Source: Brachionus plicatilis (taxonomy: Eukaryota; Rotifera; Eurotatoria; Ploima; Brachionidae). Taken from it: a DNA stretch of 64,000 bases. The stretch is taken from positions 703,551 to 767,550 of the forward strand of contig QEOQ01000122.1 of NCBI GenBank assembly GCA_010279815.1, read 5' to 3'. Position 1 is the stretch's first letter. The number at the start of each line of letters is the position of its first letter. Below, piece after piece: positions 35,121-45,320 of this stretch. A program made the position numbers and the translations under genes. Below the pieces are notes generated by a model. The model was not told where the DNA came from. It ran no database searches and saw only the letters and a list, made by a program, of their open reading frames with translations.

Positions 35121-36844
35121 TTTGATCAATTTTTTTTTGGTTTTTAAATTTTCATAATTCATTAAAAAACGAAGTGTTTGTTAAGATTTTTTTAATTTTT
35201 TAATTTCAAAGAAATTAGAAAAAATAATCTTTGTTGTAAAAAAAATAATCATTGTTGATAGTTGTGAAATATTTATGTTTAAAATAGCTGCAATTGACGT
35301 TTCCATTAATTTAAGATGTACCTTATTGCAAAATAGTTAAAAAATAATTCATAACAAAAAATTTTTTTTTCAATTATTATTTAAAATGCTCTTAAATGAC
35401 CATTCAATTTTCATATTTATTAAATAATTCTTCTTAATGGATCGAATTTTTGGTCGATTAATATTGCTTGCCTTTTAATATCAAAAAAATGTTTGTACAA
35501 AATTTTAATATAATAAAATCACTAATTTTGAGTAAAAATAAAATCTTATTTTTGATAAATCTAGTGTTGTAAATCAAATTGGCGATTTTAACAAATTATT
35601 CGATTTATTTCGATTTAAATTTAAAATAAAATTTGGATTCAAATTTAAACTCAAAAAATATTTAAATTCCAAGATTAACTTAAATAATTCTAAATTCTAT
35701 TTTAATTATGTTTTAATCAAAATTACTTAAACAATTTGACTAATTTAAATTTTCAGACATAACTAAAACCTACAAAAATTTTATGCTGATATCCCAATTA
35801 CATAGCATGACCGAGCATATTGCTTGAGGAATTTGTAATACTATACAACAGTGTAATATCAGCATTTTTATTTACTCTCTTTACTTATAATTTTCTAACT
35901 TTAATTGAATTATTTTGGAAAGAGATCTTTTAATGTATTGCTTTTTGTTTATCGATCGATTAGTAAAAGATGCTTGTAAAAAATCTTGAGTTTGACTCAT
36001 ATTTAAAAAATATTAATTGTAAAAAAAAAAAAAAAATGGAAAAAAACTTTATTTTTAGAATTTATTTGTTAATTACGTTTTACAACTAATACATTTATTA
36101 TGAAAACCACCAAAATAAATTTAAATTTTCGTTTTGATTTTTATATAAAAACTTAATAATTTGACTTTTTTAACTATAAATTGAATTGAATTATGATTCA
36201 AATTTGAATTTAAATTTAATTATTATCCTGGGTTTAAATTAAAACTTAAATTAAAAATTAATTTGATTATTTAAAAGTAAATTCAAATGGTATTTATTTA
36301 CAACACTGGATAAATCTTAATTTCAAATTTAATTGTTTTATTTTATAAATGATTCAGAAGTTAAAGACAAAAAAATTTAAATAATTTTTTCGTCTAATTT
36401 TTTCAACATGCGAAAAACTAATTTAAGTATGAAGATAAGCCGATTTAAGGTCTCTTCGATGATCAGGTCGTGAAGACATAAATTTTTATTAAAATTTTGA
36501 AGAAAGAATAATTCCATAAAAAAATTTTTAGTCTCAAAAATTAATTTGAAATTTGATTAAGCCGCTTTTAATATATTATATTTATTTTGATAAATTAATT
36601 CTCAATATTATTTAAAAAATTTTTATTAAATTGATTGATTATCAAAAAAATCATTTTAATTCTCTTTTTATTGTTTGTATTTTGAGACACAGAATATTAA
36701 AATTGCCATTTAATATTTTAAATTATACCCCTTTATTTTTATAAGGTGCATTGGGGGATTAAAAGCTCATCGAAATTTAATTTTACGTAAGATTTTTTTA
36801 ATTTTTCAATTTTGCAAAAATCAAAAAATATTACTGAAAAAAAT
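35121..36844. other. AT-rich upstream flank
   Basis: Holds the presumed promoter of the Rieske fusion gene immediately after 35120, but no recognisable core element. No other gene or element was found. Confidence 0.4.
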
Positions 36845-37460
36845 GGGTCTAGGTAAGTAGGTGAACCACAGTCCACATATTATGGCAACAATTCTTGTTC
36901 TCGCGATTATGTGAACTTTTATTTAACCTAATCTAAAAATTGTTTACCTAATTAAAATAAAGCTAAAGGAAATATTAACAAAAATAATTGAAATGATAAA
37001 ATTTGAGAGATGAAAGAAATTGAGTATAAAAAAGCAATTCATTTAATAAATACTGTGCACACATTCTTTGTATTAAAATAAGATTTAAAAACAAATAATT
37101 TTTTATTTTTAGTATTTAAAATTAATCAAATAGAGTGTTTTCTTTTGAACTTTTCCTGGATATCTAAAATAGATGTGGACAATTTATTCTAAGAGGTGAT
37201 CTTAATGCAGTTGGATCAAATATTTCAGATAAAATTAAGTTAAGTCTTCGAAATTACTTAGATCTACAAACCAAGAATTAAGTTTTCTTACTAATATCGA
37301 TATATGAGCTAAATGAACAATTGAATCTTAAAGTTGTTTACCTAATCTTATTTTGGTTCACCATATCGTGAAAAAAAATTCGGAGAACTAATAGCTCACA
37401 AAACCTGAGAAAAAGAATTGTTCTCATAATAGGTGAATTATGGTCTTACCGACTAGACCC
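36845..37460. mobile_element. 616-bp GGGTCTAG-type inverted-repeat element
   Basis: The ends are inverted: left GGGTCTAGGTAAG with AGGTGAACCACAG, and right, read inward, GGGTCTAGTCGGTAAG with AGGTGAATTATGG. Both are followed by AACAATTCTT. A second inverted pair, AACTTTTATTTAACC / GGAGAACTAATAGCTC, lies deeper. The flanks are identical 8-mers AAAAAAAT (36837-36844 and 37461-37468), as expected for an 8-bp duplication, although that word is low in complexity. It has no ORF. A rearranged relative lies at 7692-7900. Confidence 0.75.
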
Positions 37461-38740
37461 AAAAAAATAAATAAAATGTAAATATTTTAAATAGCTCATA
37501 ATTTTAAAAGCTTTTTAAATAATAAAAGATTTTAGGTAATTTCCCAGTTTTAAATATAATAGGACTCTTTTATTTATCATTCATTTAAATTTAAAAAAAA
37601 ATAAAAAGCATAAGTACTTTTTAATTAAAAAATAGATTTATTTTGACCCGATTTTTTCATTAATTTGCAAAAATTAAAAGACCTAGACTTTTTAAAAAAA
37701 TCTTAACTTCTCATCAATTTCCTTCAAATATCCGGTTTAATCTGATTTAAAAATCATTCAAACTAGAGTTATATTTTTTATAGCAATATTGAAAATTTAG
37801 AAGTGCAATTAATTAATTTTTTGTAATTTGAATTGAGAAAATATTAAAAATATTAAAAGCGATTAATTATTTATAAAAATTTACATCAGAATTTTTAATT
37901 GATGGCTAAAAGTAAAATTTCGATTTAAATTTTAAATATTTCCATTTTTAGCAATTTCTATTATATTCAACAAATTTAATTTTGTAAAATTTAAAGTTTC
38001 TTTTTAAACTTAAGTAGATTTAAACTTAAACTATTCTGTTGACTTATTATGATGTGATATATTTTTCATTTATTCCTTATTGTACTCCAGTCAATTAATT
38101 TAATAATTTTTTTTAAATTTAATATAACTTTATTTAGTTAACACCGCAATGTTTAGAGTGATGGAATTATGTATAAAGATTAATGAATACTTGCACTACT
38201 TGAAAAATTGGCATTTAAATCTTAGAGTAAAAAAATATTCTCTTTTTTGTTCGGCTTTTAAATCATAGAACTCTTACTTAAAGAAATAATTACTAAAAGA
38301 AATAATTAACCAAGCCGCAAGAATTCCTAAAATCCATTTAAAATTGGATTATAATGATTTATTAATTAATTAATTTATTAATAATTAAAACGATTTTAAA
38401 TTTTATTATTAGTGGAACTAATTTATTTCTTCTTTCTAAAATTTTACATGAAAAAAAATTGTTTTTTCTAAATTTTAAGAAAAATCAATTTTATTTAATA
38501 CATTAATGTCTATTTTCAAAAATTTGATAATTTTAATTAATTTTATTCTAAATTTTAAACAAAGACACCTTTTTATTTAGAAAAATAATTATAAAAAAAA
38601 AATCACTTAAAATCATTTTTGTGATAAAATTTTCAAATGTAAATTTCAAATTTCAAATTTGAAACGTATAATGGAAAAATTTTATGGTTAAAAATATTGA
38701 AAATGCTATTAGAGTTAAGTTCAAAAATAGAAAAAAGCTA
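37461..38740. other. AT-rich intergenic sequence
   Basis: No gene, repeat end or exon-like island recognised. Confidence 0.45.
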
Positions 38741-38778
38741 AAATTTCTGATTCCGCATTCAAAAGCAAGAATAATCTT

Positions 38779-39040
38779 TTAGGACATCCTTTTAAGGAGG
38801 TTTGGAATCTTTTTTCGCCCTCTTGAGTTTTTCACGTATCTGCTCTTGTCCATTTTACTGAGTCTAGTTGAGTAATGTATTGGGTTGCTTCTGTTTTTTC
38901 CCCTACTATTCTTGACAGTCTATTGAACGAATGCTGTTTTATTGCATCCAGACTTCGTATGTTTGTTCACTGCTAGGTTCGGTGTTCTGCGAACTAGTCG
39001 TATTCGAAGAGTCTGTGTAGACGGTAGCATTAGATGGATG
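38779..39040 (-). pseudogene. GC-richer block with an interrupted basic ORF
   Basis: This patch differs sharply from the surrounding AT desert. The minus-strand frame is open for about 87 codons except for one TAG and reads LRIRLVRRTPNLAVNKHTK ... CNKTAFVQ, stop, TVKNSRGKNRSNPIHY and on to KKIPNLLKRMS at a TAA. The very basic end with an RRTP...TKSG pattern resembles the C-terminus of some LINE ORF2 proteins, but that is a guess. It is too damaged to be an active gene. Confidence 0.3.
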
Positions 39041-39511
39041 GTCTTTTTAGCTTAGCTTATGCTTACGACTTATCTCGAAAAATTGATCCATCAAACTTAA
39101 AATATAACTAAAAATTTATGAGATTTAATTTTAACAGTTATTTTCAAAATGAATTTTTAAATGAGTTTGAATCGTGGACAGTTCAGGAAGAACCGCGAGA
39201 ATTATTAGATTTGATAGTTTAATTTTCTTTTTTTTTAATTGTATAAATTATTTTAATTTTTCTCAATAAACTATTATAAAAAAAATTTTTGGCTATTTTT
39301 TGTTTTTTCTTAAAACCGGTCAAATTTCCCCTGATTTTTTTCAGACCGGATTATTTTCGACCCGATTTTTCTACAAATTACCGTATCAACATGTTCAATA
39401 AATTCTTTAATCTAATTATTTTTTCTACTCATGAAAAACTCTAAACATTCTGAATATAATCTTAATAGATTAAAAAATGTCCAAATTTACATATTTAAAT
39501 TTTTATATGTA

Positions 39512-40285
39512 CAGTACTGCTACGAAAAACTGTTTTTCCGTAATTTTACGTGAAATTACCAGAAATTACGTAAATTTACCGGATTGTACGTAATTTCACG
39601 TAAAATTACCAGAAATTACGTAAATTTTTTTAAAAAGTAGAAAAAAGTAAATTTTGTACAAATTTTAAAAAAGTTAATTATAAACAAAAAACAAAAGGCA
39701 AAAAAAAAATTTTCAATGATAGACATCCCAATATAATTCAAAGATTCGACCAATCTCCATATTTTTCTATGTCACTTTTATCAACTTAATTTTTATTAAA
39801 ATTTTTTTACAAGATTAAATTGAAAATAAAATCTAATAAAAACCTTTAAATGATTTATATGATTTATCTATTTCTTACAACAAAATCATTTTGTTGTAAG
39901 TTGTTGTGTTGCTTTCTTAAATGAAATCTCAGCCCATTAAATTGTATTGGGATGTGTATAATTGAGAATTTTTTTTTTGCCTTTTGTTTATTGTTTGTAA
40001 TTAACTTTTTTAAAATTTGTGCAAAATTTACTTTTTTTTACTAAAAATTACTTTTTTTTACTTAAAAAAAATATCACGTAAAATTACGTGAAAAGAAGTA
40101 ATTTCTTTTTTTTCGAATTCAGGTCCAAAAAATTTAAAAAAAGACAAAAAATGTCAAAATTCTCAAAAAAAATAGTATTTTTGGAATTTTTACTTTTTAC
40201 AAAAATTTACGTAATTTCCGGTAAATTTACTTTTTTTTACTTTGGTAATTTTACGTAATTTCACGTAAAACCAATTGCAATCCTA
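39512..40285. mobile_element. About 774-bp TTACGTAA-rich fold-back element
   Basis: The left end CAGTACTGC and the right end, read inward, TAGGATTGC are followed inward by clusters of TTACGTGAAATTAC and TTACGTAA words. Further in, a strong inverted pair lies at 39660-39745 and 39940-40030 (sharing CAAAAGGCAAAAAAAAA and CATCCCAATA with their complements). The centre is about 190 bp. The CAGT start is hAT-like. Flanking octamers do not match, so no duplication is claimed. Related ends occur at 197 and 19306. Confidence 0.7.
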
Positions 40286-40424
40286 ATAATTATCAAAATT
40301 AAAAATTAACATTTCAAAATAATGATAAATTATTATAGAAACACCATAGCGTAATTTCTTGTCTTCGTCCATTCAATTTAATTTGATTTTTACTTAACTC
40401 ACTACATATCAACAAAAAAAAAAG

Positions 40425-40470
40425 CTGTTACATGTAACAATCTATTCCAATTCATGTCTTCTTAACTTTC
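40425..40470 (+). mobile_element. LINE 3' tail fragment next to an assembly gap
   Basis: The words GTTACATGTAACAATCTATTCC and CATGTCTTCTTAACTTTC correspond to GTTACAATCTTTTCC and TATGTCTTTTCAACTTTC after the LINE ORF at 51707-51745. The fragment runs directly into the N run, so the gap probably hides a copy of this repeat. Confidence 0.6.
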
Positions 40471-40794
40471 NNNNNNNNNNNNNNNNNNNNNNNNNNNNNN
40501 NNNNNNNNNNNNNNNNNNNNNNNNNNNNNNNNNNNNNNNNNNNNNNNNNNNNNNNNNNNNNNNNNNNNNNNNNNNNNNNNNNNNNNNNNNNNNNNNNNNN
40601 NNNNNNNNNNNNNNNNNNNNNNNNNNNNNNNNNNNNNNNNNNNNNNNNNNNNNNNNNNNNNNNNNNNNNNNNNNNNNNNNNNNNNNNNNNNNNNNNNNNN
40701 NNNNNNNNNNNNNNNNNNNNNNNNNNNNNNNNNNNNNNNNNNNNNNNNNNNNNNNNNNNNNNNNNNNNNNNNNNNNNNNNNNNNNNNNNNNNNN
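40471..40794. other. Assembly gap (N run)
   Basis: 324 undetermined bases. ORFs drawn across them are artefacts. Confidence 1.
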
Positions 40795-40877
40795 AAAGTT
40801 ATATACAAAATTAATTGTAATTAGAAAAACAAAACAAAAAAAAAAGAGGTAACCACTGATTAAAACATGATTTACAA

Positions 40878-42164
40878 CTATCCAAGCGAGACCCATTCGC
40901 CATTCTTCTCGAGCACCTTGGGCACCACATTGGACAACTTGTCAATGAACTCGGAGCACTTGTCGGGCGTTAAAGTCTTCCAGTAGTCCTTGACAGCCAC
41001 AATGACCTGTCCGAGAGTTTTGGGCAGCCGCTTGGCCACATTTTGTATTAGCTCGGTCCACACGAGCTCAATTGGATTGAGGTCGTGGCTGCGAGGCGGC
41101 GACTTGACCCAATTGATTCCCGTCGAGGACAAAAACTCCTGTGACAGCTTGGCCGAGTGCTTTGGGTTGTTGTCCTGGTGAAAGCGGTGGCCGGCGGGAA
41201 AGTTCTCGGCTATAAAGGGCACCACGTTCTCTAGCAAAGTCTCCAGATACATGGCGGTGGTGAGCGGCCCGTCGAATATCTGGAGCGGCGAGGCGCCCTT
41301 GCGGCTAATGGCGCCCCACAAGTGCAGCGTGGTCTGCTGTCTGGGCTGAGCGGGGTCGGGCGCCTGGCCCTTCAGCTGGTTGAGCGACGCCAGAAAGGGC
41401 TTGAGCGTCGTCTTGCCTATGAACACGTCCTGGCCGAACTGGTCGTCGAGATGCGCCTGACACCACTGGATCCTCGACTGCCGGTGCACGTCCGTCAATA
41501 TGGGCTTGCGTCTCATGCGCCGGTACACAAAGCCGTACTTTTTGCGGTAGTAGCGCGCCTTTTTGGCCGTGGTCGCCTCCAGCCTCTTGCGGTACAAGTA
41601 CTTCTGCACGTAGCCGTAGCTTATTTTCTCCTCGGGCTTGCACACCAGATTTATGCGGTCGACTATTTCTTTGATTGACTTTCCGTTGGAGGAGTGGTAG
41701 TCGATTAGCTCTTTGATGGAGAGGGGCAGACGGCGCCGCGACTTGTCGCCGTCCGTCTTCCGGTTCTCGTCTTCGACGTCGTCGTCGTCGTCCACCTCCG
41801 AGTCCGAGTACTCGTCGTTCATGGCGAGCTTGAGCTCGATGGCCGACTGCTCGTCGATCGTTTCGTTGCGCTGGATGATCAGCTCGTCTGACGTCATCAT
41901 AACGTTTTCTTCGAGCGGCTGCAGCTGCGCGTGCTCCTGGGTGAGCTCGGGCTCGTTCAGGTCCATGTTGGTGAGGTTGCGCGTGTTGTTGGTCTGTTGC
42001 TGGTCGTCCGAGTGATCGTCGACCGCCTCCAGCTTGGGCTTGGGTGGGCGCCGCGACGACGATTTGGCCTCCGTGCTGCTTTTGCGAGTCATTCTTTGTT
42101 CTGGCCGACACACAAATTCAAATGGATTTTTTGATTCGAACTGAACACTTTTTTTTCTGTTCAA
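40878..42164 (-). CDS. Tc1/mariner transposase-derived protein, catalytically impaired
   Basis: An intact, intronless 428-codon frame, far GC-richer than its surroundings. Residues 1-140 are polar and acidic (YSDSEVDDDDDVEDE), not typical of Tc1. Residues 145-235 look like the helix-turn-helix DNA-binding region (SIKELIDYHSSNGKSIKEIV). Residues 240-428 match the Tc1 DDE core: LHLWGAISRKG, HQDNNPKHSA with Asp331, and DLNPIELVW with Glu366, keeping the 34-residue spacing of DD34E enzymes. The first catalytic Asp, expected in an (F/W)SDE-like strand, is replaced: the strand reads DVFIGKTTLK with Lys251. No terminal inverted repeats were seen near the gene. An intact frame with a lost catalytic residue suggests a domesticated DNA-binding protein. 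Upstream sequence to about 42380 is also less AT-rich and may be the promoter. Confidence 0.85.
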   Translation of the reverse strand: MNRKKSVQFESKNPFEFVCRPEQRMTRKSSTEAKSSSRRPPKPKLEAVDDHSDDQQQTNNTRNLTNMDLNEPELTQEHAQLQPLEENVMMTSDELIIQRNETIDEQSAIELKLAMNDEYSDSEVDDDDDVEDENRKTDGDKSRRRLPLSIKELIDYHSSNGKSIKEIVDRINLVCKPEEKISYGYVQKYLYRKRLEATTAKKARYYRKKYGFVYRRMRRKPILTDVHRQSRIQWCQAHLDDQFGQDVFIGKTTLKPFLASLNQLKGQAPDPAQPRQQTTLHLWGAISRKGASPLQIFDGPLTTAMYLETLLENVVPFIAENFPAGHRFHQDNNPKHSAKLSQEFLSSTGINWVKSPPRSHDLNPIELVWTELIQNVAKRLPKTLGQVIVAVKDYWKTLTPDKCSEFIDKLSNVVPKVLEKNGEWVSLG

Positions 42165-42717
42165 CTCAAAAGAGATTATAAATGTGCTAAATCCGACATT
42201 AAGTTTAAGAGTGCAACACTTAAGACAAAGACTAATAATTTATGCAGATAGAGTGTAGATCAATTGGTCCAGTTAATGCGGTGGGCATTGTGTGCGCTGT
42301 GCATTGCACACTTCGCCTCGCATTTCCAACTTAACATTTGTTCACGCCAAGGACATTAAAACGTGGATTACAGGTTAAAAGGTTGAAAGTGCTAATTGAT
42401 AGGGACGAGCATGTAAAAATCGGATGTCAAAAAAAATCTTGTGTGTAAAAATCTGGTTTATTATTTAAATAAAAATTAGCCAATTAAGTTTAATAAAATT
42501 TTTATTGATACAAATTATAAAATATTATTAAAATAAAAAAAATATTAGGAATTGATTTAATTAAATTGTTACAAATGTTTTTCGCCAATATTTAAAGTTT
42601 CGGATTTAAAATTAGAAAGATAAGAAGCTTTAATGTACATGTTATAATTTTTACGTAAGAAACCCTGGTCATATTTTGAATTGTTAGGGTCTATTTTCAG
42701 TGACAAATCATAAGCAT
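42165..42717. promoter_or_regulatory. 5' flank of the transposase-derived gene
   Basis: The first 200 bp upstream of the ATG are GC-richer than background and contain short repeated GTGCRNTG words (GTGGGCATTGTGTGCGCTGTGCATTGCACAC near 42280-42310). This is the likely promoter region by position only. Beyond 42400 the sequence returns to AT-rich background. Confidence 0.3.
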
Positions 42718-42767
42718 AAGCATGCGGTAAAATTAAGTTTTTAAGGGAAAAAAAAATATTTTTTAAA

Positions 42768-42770
42768 AAT

Positions 42771-42805
<35 letters not shown>

Positions 42806-43742
42806 CAAATAGCCATTTAGGCCGGCTGCTTGGAGATCTCACGCTCCCCTTTCAGCAAATTTAGCACAATACAAAAATAATTTACTTGAATTACAAGTTA
42901 TAAAGTTTTTAAATAAACAAAAAAGTTTAAATTAAAGTTGACCAAAAAAAAATTTTTTTAATTGAGATGTTTTAGTAATGATTTAATCGGTTTAATTGTA
43001 GAGTTGTTGTATGAGTTAACTATTTCTGCAACCTCTTCATCATATAAAGTTGAGCGAGTTAGATAGTTTGTTGTTAATTTTTTGAGCCTTTGTTCTACTG
43101 TCGACATTTCAGCGATTGCGTGGAGTATATTATTACTTGTATTTCGATTGACTTTGAAAATAATTTTGAGTGCTTTATTTTGAATAATTTGAAGTTTTTT
43201 TCTGATTTTTTCGCGAGTTATATGATATGGTAACATACTATATTGAACTATTGATTGTAATGTTAACTTATAGACTGTAATTAGTGTTTTCGATTTGATC
43301 CCATAATGTTTTGAGCTTAGTATTTTAAGCAATTTTAATTTATTGCTACATTTGTTGATTGTTTCGGTGAAATGAGTTTCGAAATTAAGACCGGGGTCAA
43401 AATTGATGCCTAAAATTTTTGCTTGTTTTACTTTTTCAATTTTTTTGTTTTTTATTTCTAAGTTTAAGTTCGATGAAAGCTCATACGATGGTCTATTGTA
43501 GTTGTTGGCAATTAACATGTATTTTGTTTTGCGAGTATTGAGTTTCAAACCCCACTTTTCTGAATATTTATTGATTTTGTTGATGGCTTTTTGTAACAAT
43601 TTGTTTATTTTTTTTAAACTTTTAGCACTAAACCAGACTGTGATGTCATCAGCAAAGAGCGCGAATTTAACTCCGATTTTTTTAAGTTCTTTTTCAATGT
43701 CACATATCAAGTCGAACACATTGAAAATAAGATTTTTTTCTG
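42768..43742 (-). mobile_element. 5'-truncated non-LTR retrotransposon
   Basis: The minus-strand frame (stop at 42958, open from about 43740) starts inside the reverse transcriptase at a degenerate LIFNVFDL, followed by KFALFADDITVWF with the catalytic Ala-Asp-Asp. Then come KWGLKLNTRKTKYML, KILGINFDPGLNFETHF and the thumb region. The GxPQGS block is absent because of 5' truncation. Downstream is a 3' UTR of about 150 bp with a distinct CCGGCCTAAATGG patch, then a (TAAA)n tail at 42768-42804. This is a textbook target-primed insertion orientation. The frame is intact over about 260 codons, so it is fairly young. Confidence 0.85.
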
Positions 43743-43880
43743 AAAAAAGTGGTCAAATTTTATTGGCTAAAAAAAAATGAAACAAAAAAATTATGCAAAA
43801 AAATAAAAAAGGAAACTATTACAAAACCATTACAAGACTAATACAAAAAAATTTACAAAAATCTATAAAAATAAAAAGAG

Positions 43881-44132
43881 TTATATATTTTTACATTTAT
43901 TAACATTAAACCGAAAACCAATAGTTGCGGCACCTTTTACAATTTCTTCTTCTAAATTTTTGTTTAAAATTTTTAAACTTTTACTTTTTGAAATATTAAT
44001 TTTTAAAGTTTTAATATCAATATGATTAAAATCTTCTTCATTAAAAAATCTCTGATCAATAATATTATAATCCTTAAAAAAAAACAGGGACTGGTTTGTA
44101 ACGGGTTGATAAGCGGTATTTTCTTTTGAATG
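43881..44132 (-). CDS. Unidentified 83-codon ORF inside the composite element
   Basis: The frame is open from an upstream TAA to the stop at 43881 with no internal Met, so it is likely a terminal exon or the end of a truncated ORF. It reads HSKENTAYQPVTNQSLFFF, then RFFNEEDFNHIDIKTLKI, and ends GAATIGFRFNVNKC. Amino-acid use is more protein-like than in random AT-rich frames. No domain is recognised. Its position between the inverted ends suggests it belongs to the DNA element's own protein. Confidence 0.35.
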   Translation of the reverse strand, partial: HSKENTAYQPVTNQSLFFFKDYNIIDQRFFNEEDFNHIDIKTLKINISKSKSLKILNKNLEEEIVKGAATIGFRFNVNKCKNI

Positions 44133-44420
44133 TTAAGAACAATTGTTCACTTATGTTGATTTTGCATTGTTTAACTTGACTACATTTTCTGTTTAATTTC
44201 TAAAGCTTTGCGAAATGAAAATTAACTTGATTAATCAACATTTCGATCTCGGTTTTTTTCGCTCTTGAAAATCCTATCTTCTTTTTTTATCATCCAATCA
44301 AAAAAGATTCGTTTTTTCGAAAAAAAAATCACAAAAATCTTGATATGAACTTTTTTAAATTTTTTTCTCTTTTTAAAAAATATTTTTTTTTCCCTTAAAA
44401 ACTCAATTTTACCGCATGCG

Positions 44421-45320
44421 GATGTTTCGAAACTTTAATAAATTAAAATCGACCTATAACGGCATTTAAATGCTTATTTAATTTTTTTTTTCGCGGTTAT
44501 GAATCAGTTTATGGTGCGGTAAAACGACAAATTCTTGGGTTTACCACATGGTAATTACCGGATCCTGTCTTAGGCGCGAAAAATCTTTTTAATTCAATTT
44601 TAATTTTTTTTTACATGAAATGACTGGGATTAGCCGCATTGCGGTAGTGGTAGGGCTTGGTATTAACTGCTGCGCCTATGCGCAAGGGTTTACGGTACAA
44701 TTAAATTAAATTGAAGAAATATTAATTAAAAATAATTATTTATCATTTTGAATTTTATAACTAAAGGCTAATTAATATAATTAGCCGACTTTTGTATATA
44801 TATAAACCAATCTTTGGTGCTCTCCAATTTACTTAAAATAATGCACTTAGATTTTTTGGAACGCAGTCGCAACCACAATTTTGATAATTAATTAATTAAT
44901 TTTGTTTTATCTTTTTACATTTTTTTTTCGATACTTAATAAATTAAATTTTAACAATTCTTTTAATTATTAGCTAAAATTCTTAATAAGAGGAAAAAATA
45001 GTATTGTATTAAAAAAGTATGAAATTCATTTAGTATTTATTTCGTTTAGTACTAAATTACTGAATACCAGTTTGAATTTTTGTAGGAAATTTTTTGTTCA
45101 CAAATTTAACTTAACATTTTATAAATTTAAGAATATAACAATATATTTTTTTATTTTTTTTTCAAAAATCAAATTAAATATTGTTACCAGTAAATTTTTT
45201 TCTAAAGTTAAAAAATAAATAATGTTCATAGAAATAAATTTTTTTTCTCAAATTAAATTTAAAAATAAGGAATAAATTAATTAAATAAAGAATTTATTAG
45301 CTAATAATTTAATAATTAAC
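44421..45320. other. Spacer with a GC-richer patch at 44500-44700
   Basis: The patch contains several (A)TGCGGTA words (GTGCGGTAAAACG, GCATTGCGGTAGTGG) resembling the tip of the composite element's terminal repeat, plus GGCGCG and GCGCCTATGCGC. It may be another damaged element end. The rest is AT-rich with no gene. Confidence 0.35.

Larger units (their letters stand above)
42720..44420. mobile_element. TIR-bounded composite element with a LINE insertion
   Basis: About 50 bp starting GCATGCGGTAAAATT and running through GTTTTTAAGGGAAAAAA to ATATTTTTTAAAAA (42717-42768) is present in inverted orientation at 44372-44420, ending ACCGCATGC. Between them lie a minus-strand LINE piece (42768-43742) and an unidentified minus-strand ORF (43881-44132). 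The simplest reading is a DNA element whose interior was hit by a 5'-truncated LINE. No target duplication of the outer ends was recognised. Confidence 0.55.

Noticed and set aside
40452..40896. ORFs spanning the first N run
   Set aside because: They consist mainly of undetermined bases.
41305..42111. Long alternative-frame ORFs (both strands) within the transposase-derived gene
   Set aside because: High GC content removes stops in all frames. Only the 428-codon minus frame gives a recognisable domain; the others are Arg/Ala-rich translations typical of wrong frames.
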